A DNA stretch of 64,000 bases from Myxococcota bacterium. GTDB taxonomy: Bacteria > Myxococcota_A > UBA796 > JAFGLY01. The DNA is taken from the NCBI GenBank assembly GCA_024276675.1, contig JAJRWT010000102.1, positions 36,430 through 100,429 of the forward strand, in the 5' to 3' direction. The first letter of the stretch is position 1; every line of letters begins with the position of its first letter. Positions 1-8,858 of the stretch are shown here, piece after piece. The translations under genes and the position numbers were made by a program. The notes below the pieces were generated by a model. That model was not told where the DNA came from, did no database searches, and was given only the letters and a program-made list of their open reading frames with translations.

Positions 1-206
1 GGTGACCGAACCTGGCAGTGACCCACAACTTCCAGTATTGCCCGCGCAACCAGGTAGGGGTCCACCATTACGGGTGCGTTGGCCTTCCCGCGCAACCAGT
101 CCAGGGGATCCGGTACCGAGAAGAACCCCGAGCCGGGCCTCGACTGTGCCAGGATGGCCAGATCCACGCGAAAAAGATCCGGTGCCAGGGCAGTTACTGC
201 TCCCAT
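1..206 (-). CDS. Unrecognised protein, N-terminal 68 residues only (runs off left edge)
   Basis: An open frame begins at ATG 206-204 and continues off the left edge without a stop. The visible part starts MGAVTALAPDLFRVDLAILA and is not recognised. The start is supported by a TGATG overlap with the stop of the FHA gene upstream, the usual sign of translational coupling. The two genes therefore probably share an operon and a role. No signal peptide or membrane segment is visible in this portion. Function cannot be assigned from 68 residues. Confidence 0.6.
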   Translation of the reverse strand, partial: MGAVTALAPDLFRVDLAILAQSRPGSGFFSVPDPLDWLRGKANAPVMVDPYLVARAILEVVGHCQVRS

Positions 207-925
207 CAGTCCTCCACCACCTTGATTGTGATGCGTTTTGAAGCGCCGTCGGTGAACGCGATGCTGTCGCCAGGCCTGACGAGGACGCGACCTTTGGCGG
301 TCATGGCAGGCCGCACACGGGCGCCGTCGCCCCGGTGCAGGAGTAGAAATTCGCCCTGATCCCGTGTTTCCAACTCCAGGAAGGCCCCCACACGACGAAT
401 GATCGCGGCAGCCCTGCTGACAAAGGCATCGGAGTTTGTGATCACAAGGTCGTTGGGTACCACCCTGTCGCTTCCATGCCACTCACCCCGGCCCATGCGA
501 AACACCCGCTGCCGCGTCGGCATGTCCAGGGTCTGCCCATCCAGATCGCCCCCTTCTATGGTCAGCCTGGTCACCGCACTCTCGGAATCTTCCTTTACCT
601 GGATGCGGTTTTCCGATGCCTCCCGCACTTCGTAGCGCCGTACCGGCATACGGACTCCCGTGACCCTGACCAGGGTGTTCTTGAGCCTGGCCTCTACTTC
701 GTGGTCGAAAGCGGGATCGTCCACCATTTCCTTGATCAGGCTCACGCTTGCATCTGCCACGGAGATCTTCACCACGACGGCCGGCGGAAAGAGCTCGCTG
801 CCCTTGGCTCCCCAGGTTCTCATTCTGGAGATGCCGTCGGCAACACGCCTGAGCAGATCGTCACGGCCGAGTTCTTCGCTTCCACCGCTCAACAGCTTCT
901 TGAATGTCTCGAGAAAGTCCACCAT
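206..925 (-). CDS. FHA-domain-like protein
   Basis: This is a 239-residue soluble protein. The last 100 residues resemble a forkhead-associated (FHA) fold: a GR near residue 145, a long beta-rich stretch with DLVITNSDAFVSR, and a late PGDSIAF turn. FHA domains bind phosphothreonine peptides in Ser/Thr kinase signalling. The usual Ser-Arg-x-x-His site is altered here to SRAAA, so phosphopeptide binding is uncertain. The first 120 residues are helical and unassigned. A strong Shine-Dalgarno (GGAGGG) precedes ATG 925. The stop overlaps the start of the next gene (TGATG). A cargo or scaffold role linked to phosphosignalling is inference. Confidence 0.65.
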   Translation of the reverse strand: MVDFLETFKKLLSGGSEELGRDDLLRRVADGISRMRTWGAKGSELFPPAVVVKISVADASVSLIKEMVDDPAFDHEVEARLKNTLVRVTGVRMPVRRYEVREASENRIQVKEDSESAVTRLTIEGGDLDGQTLDMPTRQRVFRMGRGEWHGSDRVVPNDLVITNSDAFVSRAAAIIRRVGAFLELETRDQGEFLLLHRGDGARVRPAMTAKGRVLVRPGDSIAFTDGASKRITIKVVED

Positions 926-1152
926 GGAGCACCCTCCCCAGGTCAGATATCGCGTTGGGGAAGGCCTGGCGACAGCGGCTCAGCCGCAGCCCCGGAGAGA
1001 CGGCGGTACCAGGACCTAGACCGGGAACATGCTCGTGTAGTATGAGAACCCGCAGCATGTCGCGGCTACCCCTTGCGACACAAGATCCACACCACACCGG
1101 AACCCGCCCCGGGATGCTGGCGTCGGAGCCGCGGCCAGGAGAGGCCAGGGGC

Positions 1153-2649
1153 CTATGACACGCTCTGGCGCTGTGCGCGCTGGTACGAGATGACCATGGC
1201 CAGGAGCGAGACTATTCCCACAGCACCCAGGATCACCCATATCAACCATGGCTGATACGTGCTCCAGAGTACCTGGACGGCATCGTAGCTGGTGGAACCG
1301 GCGGGTAGTCTTCCAGTGAGGGTTTCCATGACCCGGGCGTCGGGTATGGCGTCCACTACGCTCTGTTCCATACCCATCCGCTCCACCAGGTAGCGCCTGC
1401 CCAAGAGCAGCTTTGAAGAAAAGGCGTCGTATAACGGGCCGGAGACCAGGTTGCCGGCAGCCCAGCCGATGGCGAAGGGGATGTTGGAGTAGCCCATGTA
1501 GATGGCCTTCTTGTCGGGCGGCGCTGTCATTCCGATGAACTCGGAGAACTTGGGGCTGCAGATGATTTCGCCTATGGCGAACAGGAAGATCGCCAGAGCG
1601 CATATCCAACCCACGGTGGTCATTCCGGCAGCCATGAAACTCACGGCGGCCAGGGCCATTCCTATCACCAGGGAGGTCATCATCTTGAAACGGCCGAAGA
1701 AATACGACATGGGGATGACCAGCAGGATGATTGCGGCCGAGTCGATGTTGATGAGCATCTCGGGCTTGGCTGCCCCATCGGCGGTGAGAAAACCATCGGC
1801 TCCGGAACCCAGCGCAGCCGCCATCCACGAGCCCAGTTGGCGGGTATCCACCCACTCGTCGATGAAGTTTGGCAACAGGTCCCAAAGCTGCATGAACATG
1901 AACCAGAACCCAGAGACGATGAGCAGGAACTTCAGCATCGCCTGGTCGCGCCACAGGACCATCATGGTGTCCTTGAAGACCTGAAACGGGCTCTTCTTCC
2001 TGGCCTCCACGTCCAGTTCCGGTTCGCGGAACAGGAACAAGGCCGGCAAAAAATTGAGTGCGGTCACAACCGCCGCTCCGTAGAACACGTACTCCCAGGT
2101 GGGATGGGCTTCGTTGCCCCGCAGCGTCGCCGCGGCCATGGGGGCCAGGAACCCCCCGATGTTGACTATCCAATAGAAGATACCAAAGCCCAGACCGGAG
2201 TTTCCGTCGTTCAGGCTCTTGGCCACCGCGCCCTGCACGGGCGGCTTGAAGATGGCGGTGCCAGTACCGACACAAAGGGCTGCGATCATCATGGTCCAGA
2301 ACCCCGAAGCATTGGCCATCAGGGAATAGCCCAGAATATTGATGGAAAAGGCAACGTACATGCTCTTCTTGTAGCCGTAGGTGTCGGTGTAGCCACCGGA
2401 CACCATGGGTATCAGGCATTGAAAGAGCGCCCAGGCCATGTAGATGACGCCCTTCTGGGTGTAGCTCAGGCCCAAGCCCGAACCGGTGGTGTCCACCATG
2501 TAGAGTGGGAGAACCGCTCTCACCCCGAAGAAGGCCAGCCTTTCCATGGCCTCGATGGAGTTGGCCACCCAGAAGTTCCAGGTCATGGAGCGAACCTGCT
2601 CCGTGAACGACATGCGAGAGCTTCCGGATGTGGTGTTGCTTGCAGTCAT
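1153..2649 (-). CDS. Proton-dependent oligopeptide transporter (POT/PTR2 family, MFS)
   Basis: The 498-residue polytopic inner-membrane protein has the first-helix ExxER signature of POT transporters (IEAMERLAFFGVRAVLPLYM), which couples proton flow to uptake of di- and tripeptides. About 12-14 hydrophobic segments follow, as expected for the major facilitator superfamily. Length fits the family. ATG 2649 is preceded by GGGAG at good spacing. It appears to be a single-gene unit, facing away from queG. It could transport another small peptide-like or nitrogenous substrate, since specificity cannot be read from sequence. Confidence 0.88.
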   Translation of the reverse strand: MTASNTTSGSSRMSFTEQVRSMTWNFWVANSIEAMERLAFFGVRAVLPLYMVDTTGSGLGLSYTQKGVIYMAWALFQCLIPMVSGGYTDTYGYKKSMYVAFSINILGYSLMANASGFWTMMIAALCVGTGTAIFKPPVQGAVAKSLNDGNSGLGFGIFYWIVNIGGFLAPMAAATLRGNEAHPTWEYVFYGAAVVTALNFLPALFLFREPELDVEARKKSPFQVFKDTMMVLWRDQAMLKFLLIVSGFWFMFMQLWDLLPNFIDEWVDTRQLGSWMAAALGSGADGFLTADGAAKPEMLINIDSAAIILLVIPMSYFFGRFKMMTSLVIGMALAAVSFMAAGMTTVGWICALAIFLFAIGEIICSPKFSEFIGMTAPPDKKAIYMGYSNIPFAIGWAAGNLVSGPLYDAFSSKLLLGRRYLVERMGMEQSVVDAIPDARVMETLTGRLPAGSTSYDAVQVLWSTYQPWLIWVILGAVGIVSLLAMVISYQRAQRQSVS

Positions 2650-3024
2650 GGCGGCTCCCCTGCTGAACTCCCGCCAGGGATCCGGCGGGCTGTTTGGCGC
2701 ACCATAGACCGTGTGCCATTGGAAGGCAAGTCATTCACGTGGCACATGTGCTCCGGGAGACAGTGGCCTCGGTTGGCTCCACCGGCAGGATGGCCCCTCG
2801 TGGAGGGTACCGGGCCGCCCATGGCGGTACAGGCGCCAGGGCATCCTCCAGGCGGGTTATGCCCATCTCTGGAGCAGCAGTTGCCCACGCCCGGCCCGAA
2901 TGAAAGCCACCTTGAACGGCCGACCCGGCATCCCCGCATTCCAGGCCCGTGGCCCCAGCCCCCGGGACCGACCCCCAGGTACCTCCCTGCCCCCTCCGGG
3001 GGGCACCAGCAGCCAGGAAACGCC
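2650..3024. other. Intergenic region between divergent transporter and queG
   Basis: This 375-base stretch separates the start of the peptide transporter (minus) from queG (plus). Open frames cross it, but they are extensions of flanking frames without good starts or recognisable protein. It must hold both promoters. I see no convincing -35/-10 pair, terminator or repeat. Confidence 0.4.
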
Positions 3025-4137
3025 ATGTCCCACAACAAGGCCCGTGCCATCCGCGATGCGGCCTGGAAGCTGGGCTTCCAGGTGATGGGAGTAGCTGTTC
3101 CGCCCCTGGAGGGGGAATATGGCCAACGCTACCTTTCCTGGCTGCACCGCGGCTTCCACGCAGACATGGACTATTTGGCACGCAAGCCCGAAACCAGGCT
3201 GAACCCATCGTTGACCATTCCCCGGCTGCGAAGCGTCGTGGTCCTGGCCATGAGCCATCATCACCAGCGCCCTCCGGACCCCGAAGGTGCCACGGGTATG
3301 GCGGCACGCCATGCCTGGGGACGCGACTATCACAATGTCATCGGTAAACGCCTCCGGAAACTGGGCAGAATGTGCAGGAGCAGTCTCGGGGCATCTGTCA
3401 CCCGCACAAGCGTGGACAACCGGCCGGTGCTGGAACGAGCCTGGGCCCTGCAGTCGGGAATCGGAGTCCGCGGCGCCAACTGCTGCGTCATCACTCCCCG
3501 ATTCGGGTCGCACGTTTTCCTGGCCACCTTGATGCTGGACCTGGTTCTCCCGCCCACGCGCCCGCCTGCCGGCACCTGCAACGGCTGCGGGCTCTGCATC
3601 GCGGCCTGTCCCACGGGAGCCCTGCGGGAGCCAGGCGTCCTGGACTCCCGAGAGTGTATTTCCTACCACACGGTGGAATCCAGGAAGGAAATACCCCAAC
3701 GAATCAAACTGGCCATGGGCAGGAGGGTGCTGGGCTGCGAGGCCTGCCAGGAGGCCTGTCCGATGAACAACGTGCCCATGCCGGGAGGCGAACCCGCCTT
3801 TGCCCCCAGGCCGGAACAGGTCTGGCCGGATCTCCACTGGCTCATGCACAGCAGCGACGAGGAACTGCACCGTCGCTTCACCGGCACGGCCTACGCGCGA
3901 CCGGGGCCTGTATTCATGAAACGCAACGCTGCCATAGTTCTCGGTAACCTGCGCCTGGCAGCTTCAATCGATCCCTTGGGCCAAGGTCTTCTCCACCCAT
4001 CCCCGGTGGTGCGGACTTCCTCGGCCTGGGCCGCCCTGCGCTGCGGTGGCAGACTCCAGGTGGAAAAACTCTGGAAACGAGAGTCGGACCCGGGTGCCAG
4101 ACCCACCCTGGAGCGATACCTGGATGGCCATGGTTGA
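3025..4137 (+). CDS. queG: Epoxyqueuosine reductase QueG
   Basis: This 370-residue enzyme would reduce epoxyqueuosine to queuosine in the tRNA anticodon loop, using cobalamin and two 4Fe-4S clusters. The catalytic aspartate region reads SVDNRPVLERAWA (D131). A CNGCGLCIAACPTGAL ferredoxin motif (C185, 188, 191, 195) and a second CEACQEACP motif (C238, 241, 245) supply the clusters. The C-terminus has a short HEAT-like helical repeat, as in known QueG. The open frame extends far upstream, but homology begins at ATG 3025. The rhomboid gene follows after about 100 bases in the same direction. Confidence 0.92.
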   Translation: MSHNKARAIRDAAWKLGFQVMGVAVPPLEGEYGQRYLSWLHRGFHADMDYLARKPETRLNPSLTIPRLRSVVVLAMSHHHQRPPDPEGATGMAARHAWGRDYHNVIGKRLRKLGRMCRSSLGASVTRTSVDNRPVLERAWALQSGIGVRGANCCVITPRFGSHVFLATLMLDLVLPPTRPPAGTCNGCGLCIAACPTGALREPGVLDSRECISYHTVESRKEIPQRIKLAMGRRVLGCEACQEACPMNNVPMPGGEPAFAPRPEQVWPDLHWLMHSSDEELHRRFTGTAYARPGPVFMKRNAAIVLGNLRLAASIDPLGQGLLHPSPVVRTSSAWAALRCGGRLQVEKLWKRESDPGARPTLERYLDGHG

Positions 4138-4239
4138 TTTCACGACCGCACTACGCCCGGCCTCGCTGCCTGGCCATGTGGCGCCGAAGGGGCGCCATCC
4201 CCCAGGGTGGCTCCAGGTACCAGCAGGGTCAGGCAGGTC

Positions 4240-5868
4240 ATGATCGTCACCCTGAAAATCGGTGACCAGCGCAAAGAGATCACCTACGACGAGTTGGAGA
4301 GAATGCTCCGTGACGGCCAGGTGCCCCCCGACGCCATGGTCCACTTCGATGCCGTGACTGGAGACCGCTTTCTGCCCATAAGCGACCTGGAGCTGTACCG
4401 GGATCTTGTGCATTCCGACCAGGTCGCCTTGCGTCGCCACCTCAAACGCCGCGGACTCCCACTGGTCACCCTGCTTCTGGCGGGGATCCAGTTTCGCTTC
4501 TACCTCTGGAGCAGATTGCCGGGGGCCAGGACCTGGCTCATGGAACATCTCGCCAACTGGGGACCGGCGATCCTGGAAAGATCAGAGGTCTACAGGCTGT
4601 TCACCTGCAGCCTCATCCACGATGGACTGACGCACCTTGCCTTCAACCTACTCTTCCTTGTCTATGCCGGCTGGAACCTGGAACATGCCATGGGCAGGGT
4701 CAACCTCCTGCTCCTGTACTCTGTGAGCATCTTTTCCGGCGGCTTGCTCTCCCTGGCGGCCAATCCCGGTGGCATGAGCATCGGAGCCAGCGCGGGGGAT
4801 TTCGGACTCATCGCTGGAAGCGTCGTCTTCGGTTGGAAGCACGGCGATCTGATCCCGGCCTCGGCCCGAAAATATTTTGGCTGGGCCATCCTTCCATACC
4901 TGGTGCTTGCCTTCGTGTCGGGAATGACTTCGGCCCAGGTGGACAACGTGGGGCATGTCGGAGGACTCCTGGCAGGCGCATCCATGGCCACGATCTTGCA
5001 ACCGCGCCTGCTCAGGAGACACCACGCCAGGAACAGGCGCTTGCAGATCTGGGTTTCCGCCTTGTTGCTGGTCTTCCTGCTCTCCATGGCCGCCGCGGGC
5101 CAACGCCTGGTGCCCATGGAGAGCAGGACTGAAGCCGGCATCGTAACCATGACACCTGCCTATTGGCTGGACGGTTGGACCTTCACCGGCGACCGGGGCT
5201 CGTTCTCACCCACCGGGCTTGCCACGCTGGTGGTTGCCACCACCGTACATCCCCAGCCATTGGAAATCGAAGAAGCCATCCGGCAATTCCTGGAGCAGGT
5301 CGACGCGGGTGTGAAACACGCTCGCATCGTCAACTCCCAGCCGGCTACGCTGGATGGATGGCCCGCGGCAAGCGTGGACATCACCCTGGAGATCTCTGGC
5401 GAGCCCTATTTCATGTATGCCTTTCTGGTGTGTCGCGGGCATTACCTGCACCGCGTCCACATGCACATCGAGAGAGCACATGCCGCCCATTACGACGTGC
5501 TCTGGAACCGTATCCGGCAAAACATCGAATTGAAGGAACCTGAAGAGCTTGCTTCCGCCCGATCTGCGGCGATCTCCCACCCGTCTTCATGGCGTGTCCA
5601 CTTCAAGCTGGGTGAGGCTCTGCGAAGAGCCGGCCTTCCCGATGAGGCCATGGACGCCTACATGCTTGCGTTGAACGAGGCCCCCACGAGGGCGCAGGTG
5701 CTGACGGGAATAGCCACCATCATCGAGGAATACGGAGAAGAACCAGGGCGAAGGGCAGAAATGCGCCAAGCACTTGAGATCTTCCGCGGAAGCGAGGAAC
5801 AACGGCAGGAAGTCCTGAAAAACCTGCCGTCCCCAGGATTCCACGCGCAAAAACCTGTAGAGCCGTGA
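4240..5868 (+). CDS. Rhomboid-family intramembrane serine protease with GYF-like N-terminus and TPR-like tail
   Basis: This 542-residue membrane protein has three parts. Residues 1-57 look like a GYF_2/DUF4339-type cytosolic domain. Residues 75-260 form a rhomboid core with HLAFN (H132, N136), the serine motif GASAG (S184) and the catalytic histidine in GHVGG (H239). The remainder holds one more membrane segment, an outer domain and a TPR-like stretch near the C-terminus (residues 450-520). The usual GxSG is GASA here, but the serine and histidine are kept, so activity is likely. Substrates are unknown. ATG 4240 is chosen because the GYF-like fold starts there. Confidence 0.85.
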   Translation: MIVTLKIGDQRKEITYDELERMLRDGQVPPDAMVHFDAVTGDRFLPISDLELYRDLVHSDQVALRRHLKRRGLPLVTLLLAGIQFRFYLWSRLPGARTWLMEHLANWGPAILERSEVYRLFTCSLIHDGLTHLAFNLLFLVYAGWNLEHAMGRVNLLLLYSVSIFSGGLLSLAANPGGMSIGASAGDFGLIAGSVVFGWKHGDLIPASARKYFGWAILPYLVLAFVSGMTSAQVDNVGHVGGLLAGASMATILQPRLLRRHHARNRRLQIWVSALLLVFLLSMAAAGQRLVPMESRTEAGIVTMTPAYWLDGWTFTGDRGSFSPTGLATLVVATTVHPQPLEIEEAIRQFLEQVDAGVKHARIVNSQPATLDGWPAASVDITLEISGEPYFMYAFLVCRGHYLHRVHMHIERAHAAHYDVLWNRIRQNIELKEPEELASARSAAISHPSSWRVHFKLGEALRRAGLPDEAMDAYMLALNEAPTRAQVLTGIATIIEEYGEEPGRRAEMRQALEIFRGSEEQRQEVLKNLPSPGFHAQKPVEP

Positions 5869-6033
5869 TCAAGAACAGTCGAAGGAATGTTGCTCCTGCG
5901 CCAACTCCCACAGGCCGACCCGCTCGAGCGCAGCGTCCACGATATCCAGCGAGAGTTCGTTCTCCCAGGAAGCGCTCTTCATCATGCCCACGTTCCGCCA
6001 AATCCTGGCGGCTCTGCGCGAAGTTCCAGCCAT
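5869..6033 (-). CDS. Possible small 54-residue protein, doubtful
   Basis: A short frame follows the TPR membrane gene on the same strand and ends with LWELAQEQHSFDCS. Codon third positions are GC-rich, like the neighbours, which is the only support. There is no convincing ribosome binding site before ATG 6033 and no recognisable family. It may be non-coding sequence between convergent transcripts. Confidence 0.2.
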   Translation of the reverse strand: MAGTSRRAARIWRNVGMMKSASWENELSLDIVDAALERVGLWELAQEQHSFDCS

Positions 6034-6091
6034 TATCCCATGTATTAGCCCATAATCGTTGCAGGAGAGCCACACCCCCGGGAGCGAAGTC

Positions 6092-6823
6092 CTATCGACG
6101 CGGCATCGGGAAGGTCTTGCCCTGTTGGGCCATGTGGGCATAGCGCCGCATGGACATATGTTCCGGAAAGAAGGTGTACCACATCTGCCCGAAGATCTTC
6201 ATGCGGAGCTTCTTTTTGTTGGACACCATGTTGCGCATGGCCTTCAGGGCTTCGCTGTCGGGCATTGCCTTCATGCCGCGAGCCAACACATCCAGGGACT
6301 GGTCCCTCTTGCCCCTTTCCACCAGCATGTAGGCATACAGCCCCCAGAACACGGCTTCCTTCTTGGCCGGGCCGGAGATCTTCTCCATTATTCGGACCGC
6401 TCGATCCAGCTTGCGTTCCCTGTACTCGATGGCAGCCAGCATGGCCTTGGCGACCCAGTTTCGGCTGAAGGAGCGTTCCAGGTAGGGTTTGGCTTTCTTG
6501 TAGTCCTTCTGCAGGTAGGCCAGGGCTCCCAGTTGACCGTCGATCTGGGTTGCAACCAGAAACTGCCAGCGCCCCAGGGGGCGGGCCGCTTCGATGACGC
6601 GAGAGGCTTCGTCGAACCGTTGTTTCTGGACGAGAGCCATGGCTCGGTCCATGACGGCCTGGAGCTTGTTGCCCGTGCGCCGTGCCAGGATGACATAGGC
6701 AATACCCAGCGCCAGGACGGCCGGAACGAAGCCGGCCACCCAGTGCCCCGCCACCACCATTCCCAGTGAGAAGGCCAGGGCTGCTATCACGAGTGAGATC
6801 AACAGGTTGTACATTCCACTCAC
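6092..6823 (-). CDS. Membrane-anchored TPR-like protein
   Basis: The 243-residue protein starts with two hydrophobic helices (residues about 5-50), then a cytosolic or periplasmic helical region with TPR-like spacing (for example ARPLGRWQFLVATQIDGQLG, then KDYKKAKPYLERSF). Such proteins usually act as scaffolds in envelope assembly. No enzyme motif is present. ATG codons at 6823 and 6814 are both possible. It is followed at a distance of 61 bases by the lipoprotein gene upstream on the same strand, so a two-gene operon is plausible. Confidence 0.65.
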   Translation of the reverse strand: MSGMYNLLISLVIAALAFSLGMVVAGHWVAGFVPAVLALGIAYVILARRTGNKLQAVMDRAMALVQKQRFDEASRVIEAARPLGRWQFLVATQIDGQLGALAYLQKDYKKAKPYLERSFSRNWVAKAMLAAIEYRERKLDRAVRIMEKISGPAKKEAVFWGLYAYMLVERGKRDQSLDVLARGMKAMPDSEALKAMRNMVSNKKKLRMKIFGQMWYTFFPEHMSMRRYAHMAQQGKTFPMPRR

Positions 6824-6884
6824 CGCAGGGTGCGTCCGTGGGAGACAGCGGCCAGGGCGGCGCTGGCTATGGGCTCAGGAGATT

Positions 6885-7412
6885 TCAGAAGACCGTGAAG
6901 CCAGTGTCGTAGCTGCCATAGATCTTGGTCCCGGTCAACTGCCCGTGGGCCTGCACCTGCCCGTTTCCACCGGTGATGGGATCGTTCCAGTCTGAAGAAT
7001 AATCCCAGGTACCCGCCAGGTGGGAACCGTAGTAGCTGAGTTCCCCAGTCCACGTGAAATCGTGCATACAGCCCGTGTCGTCGACGTAGATGCCTTCGAA
7101 GCTCAGGGTGAAGCTGTTGCAGTTGTTGTCCGATGATTGGTAGGCGCCGGCGTAGGTCGGCTGGTCGTCAACGGCCAACTCGAAGCTGCTCTGTGCCGAT
7201 ATGTACCTCAGATCCCAGGAAGACCAACCGTTGTAGAAGATTTCCCTGGATGGGTAGTCGTCGGGAATGACTTCGGGATCGTGAGTTATGACGTTGGACC
7301 AGACGGCGTACTTGCCGTCCAGGCGTGAAGGTCTTTCACAATCCGAGTCGCATCCGGAAAGCCCTGGAAGGGCGAGAGCGATCAGGACAGAAAAAATGTA
7401 AGCAGCTCTCAT
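6885..7412 (-). CDS. Putative lipoprotein, unknown function
   Basis: A 175-residue protein begins MRAAYIFSVLIALALPGLSG and has a clear lipobox LSGC, so it should be lipid-anchored after signal peptidase II cleavage. The mature part is beta-rich, with cysteines that could form a disulfide and a C-terminal GQLTGTKIYGSYDTGF segment. The start at 7412 is favoured over a longer frame because AGGAGG sits seven bases upstream and the signal peptide begins there. No family recognised. Confidence 0.75.
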   Translation of the reverse strand: MRAAYIFSVLIALALPGLSGCDSDCERPSRLDGKYAVWSNVITHDPEVIPDDYPSREIFYNGWSSWDLRYISAQSSFELAVDDQPTYAGAYQSSDNNCNSFTLSFEGIYVDDTGCMHDFTWTGELSYYGSHLAGTWDYSSDWNDPITGGNGQVQAHGQLTGTKIYGSYDTGFTVF

Positions 7413-7736
7413 GGGGCAACCTCCTGGGTGAGCAGAATCTAGCACATCTGGAGAAGTAATGGTAGTCCGAGCCGCACCACGTGGAGCGAGAACAGGGGGG
7501 AACGGCACCGGTCATGAACTCCAGGACAGCTCCGCTTCGTCACATGGACAAGCCCCGGCCAGGTGATCACCCGCGGGGAAGCCGTCCCTGGCCATCCGGA
7601 TTGCCGGAGCGGCCACGCATCGACAGATCAAACGACCCCGGGTACAGGCCGAGAGCATGGCCGGGACAACTCCAACAGGAACAGGAAGGGTCGTTGGACA
7701 TGACCGCCCTGTTGCCCCGCCTGCCGTTGCCGGCGC
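7413..7736. other. Intergenic region, no gene seen
   Basis: This 324-base region lies between the lipoprotein start and the stop of the polytopic membrane protein, both on the minus strand. Open frames here lack start signals. It presumably contains the lipoprotein promoter. A TGCTAGATT extended -10-like string lies about 25 bases upstream of the lipoprotein's ribosome binding site, without a good -35. Confidence 0.35.
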
Positions 7737-8837
7737 TCAACTCCAGTAGAGCGCGAAAAGGTACAGGACCACCAGCAATACCTGGATACTCCAACGAGGG
7801 AGGCCCGCCTTGAGGGTGCCACCGCCCGCCATGGCCATCAACGGCAGACCAGCCCCGACGCTTGCTCCCGCGATGACAGGCACGACGAAGCTCTCGGGGA
7901 GTGCCGCAAAACCGCAATGCTCCAGCAACGCCGCCATCCAGGCCACAGGCAGGGCCGTGCCCAGCACAGCCAGAAACATGGCGGCCATGGAGTAGAGGGG
8001 AGCCATGGTCCCCCGAAGAAGGGTCTCAGCCTCTGCCACGCCATCCGTGATCAGTGCCAGAAGGGAGGCGGGGAGCAGGAGCCAGATGGAAACGAGGGTA
8101 GCGGCCGCCCAACAGAGCCCCGAACCCGTCGAAAGGAGGCCCCACCGACGCGGGGGAGTTGCTTCCGCGGAAGCCCCCAGCGACGGAGATTTCCTGGAAA
8201 ACAAGAGGCTCATCACCACGGCAATCGCGACCAGGAGGAACAGCGCGGGGACAGGCCCCGCCATGACGGCCAGCCCATATATCAGGGCCAGAGGCGGAAG
8301 CGACAATGCCCCGCCGCGCCACCCGAGGCTCCAGGGCCAGGCCGCCAGGAAAAGCAACAACCCCAGGGGCAGCAGACTGACAGGCACACCAGCGCCCAGC
8401 ACTAGAGCCATTTCATTGCCGAGAGGTCCACACACAGCGCCCGCGGAGGCCAGTAAAATGACCGTAGCTGCATCGTGGGCATGTTTTGCCGACAGACGGC
8501 GGGCATGAGCCAGGCCCACGGCGGGCGCGCCCAGGGCGGCGGCCCCCAGGAAGACCGTGGCGGCCCCGGGGAGGGTGTCGTCCGAGGCCGCCAATTCCTG
8601 CAGAACAGTACCCGCCCACCACCACAGGAGCAGCATGCAAAGCGGCAGCAGGGGCAGGGAAGCCGCCCAAACCCGCCATTGCAGTGGCTGGAGCATGCCC
8701 ATGAAAGCCGCCAGCAACAGCCCCAGGCAGGCGGCGGCGGGTGCCAGGAATGGCCTGCGTGCCGCTCCCCAGAACGAGGCCACGGATAGGAGCGCCAGCA
8801 CTCCCATCACCGCCGAGTTGCGTATGGCTTCTTGCAT
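7737..8837 (-). CDS. Polytopic membrane protein, possible ion-transporter-like
   Basis: The 366-residue protein is almost wholly hydrophobic, with around ten predicted transmembrane helices. Glycine-rich helix breaks such as AGASVGAGLPLMAMAGGGT and a GPLGNEMAL loop recall secondary ion transporters of the arsenite/sodium-proton antiporter type, but no diagnostic motif is certain. It begins MQEAIRNSAV at ATG 8837, 21 bases after the SIR2-like gene's stop, so it belongs to the same minus-strand group as the SIR2-like and kinase genes. Function is left open. Confidence 0.6.
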   Translation of the reverse strand: MQEAIRNSAVMGVLALLSVASFWGAARRPFLAPAAACLGLLLAAFMGMLQPLQWRVWAASLPLLPLCMLLLWWWAGTVLQELAASDDTLPGAATVFLGAAALGAPAVGLAHARRLSAKHAHDAATVILLASAGAVCGPLGNEMALVLGAGVPVSLLPLGLLLFLAAWPWSLGWRGGALSLPPLALIYGLAVMAGPVPALFLLVAIAVVMSLLFSRKSPSLGASAEATPPRRWGLLSTGSGLCWAAATLVSIWLLLPASLLALITDGVAEAETLLRGTMAPLYSMAAMFLAVLGTALPVAWMAALLEHCGFAALPESFVVPVIAGASVGAGLPLMAMAGGGTLKAGLPRWSIQVLLVVLYLFALYWS

Positions 8838-8858
8838 GGAGGGGCCTGATCTCCCGGG

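Noticed and set aside
1016..2734. Long minus-strand open frame overlapping the peptide transporter
   Set aside because: It lies in a different frame of the same sequence, has no membrane pattern or start signal, and its composition is that of a shadow of the transporter.
1837..3024. Upstream part of the frame that contains queG
   Set aside because: The frame is open by chance opposite the transporter gene; QueG homology starts at 3025.
2857..3870. Minus-strand open frame opposite queG
   Set aside because: No recognisable protein and overlaps a certain gene; antisense shadow in GC-rich DNA.
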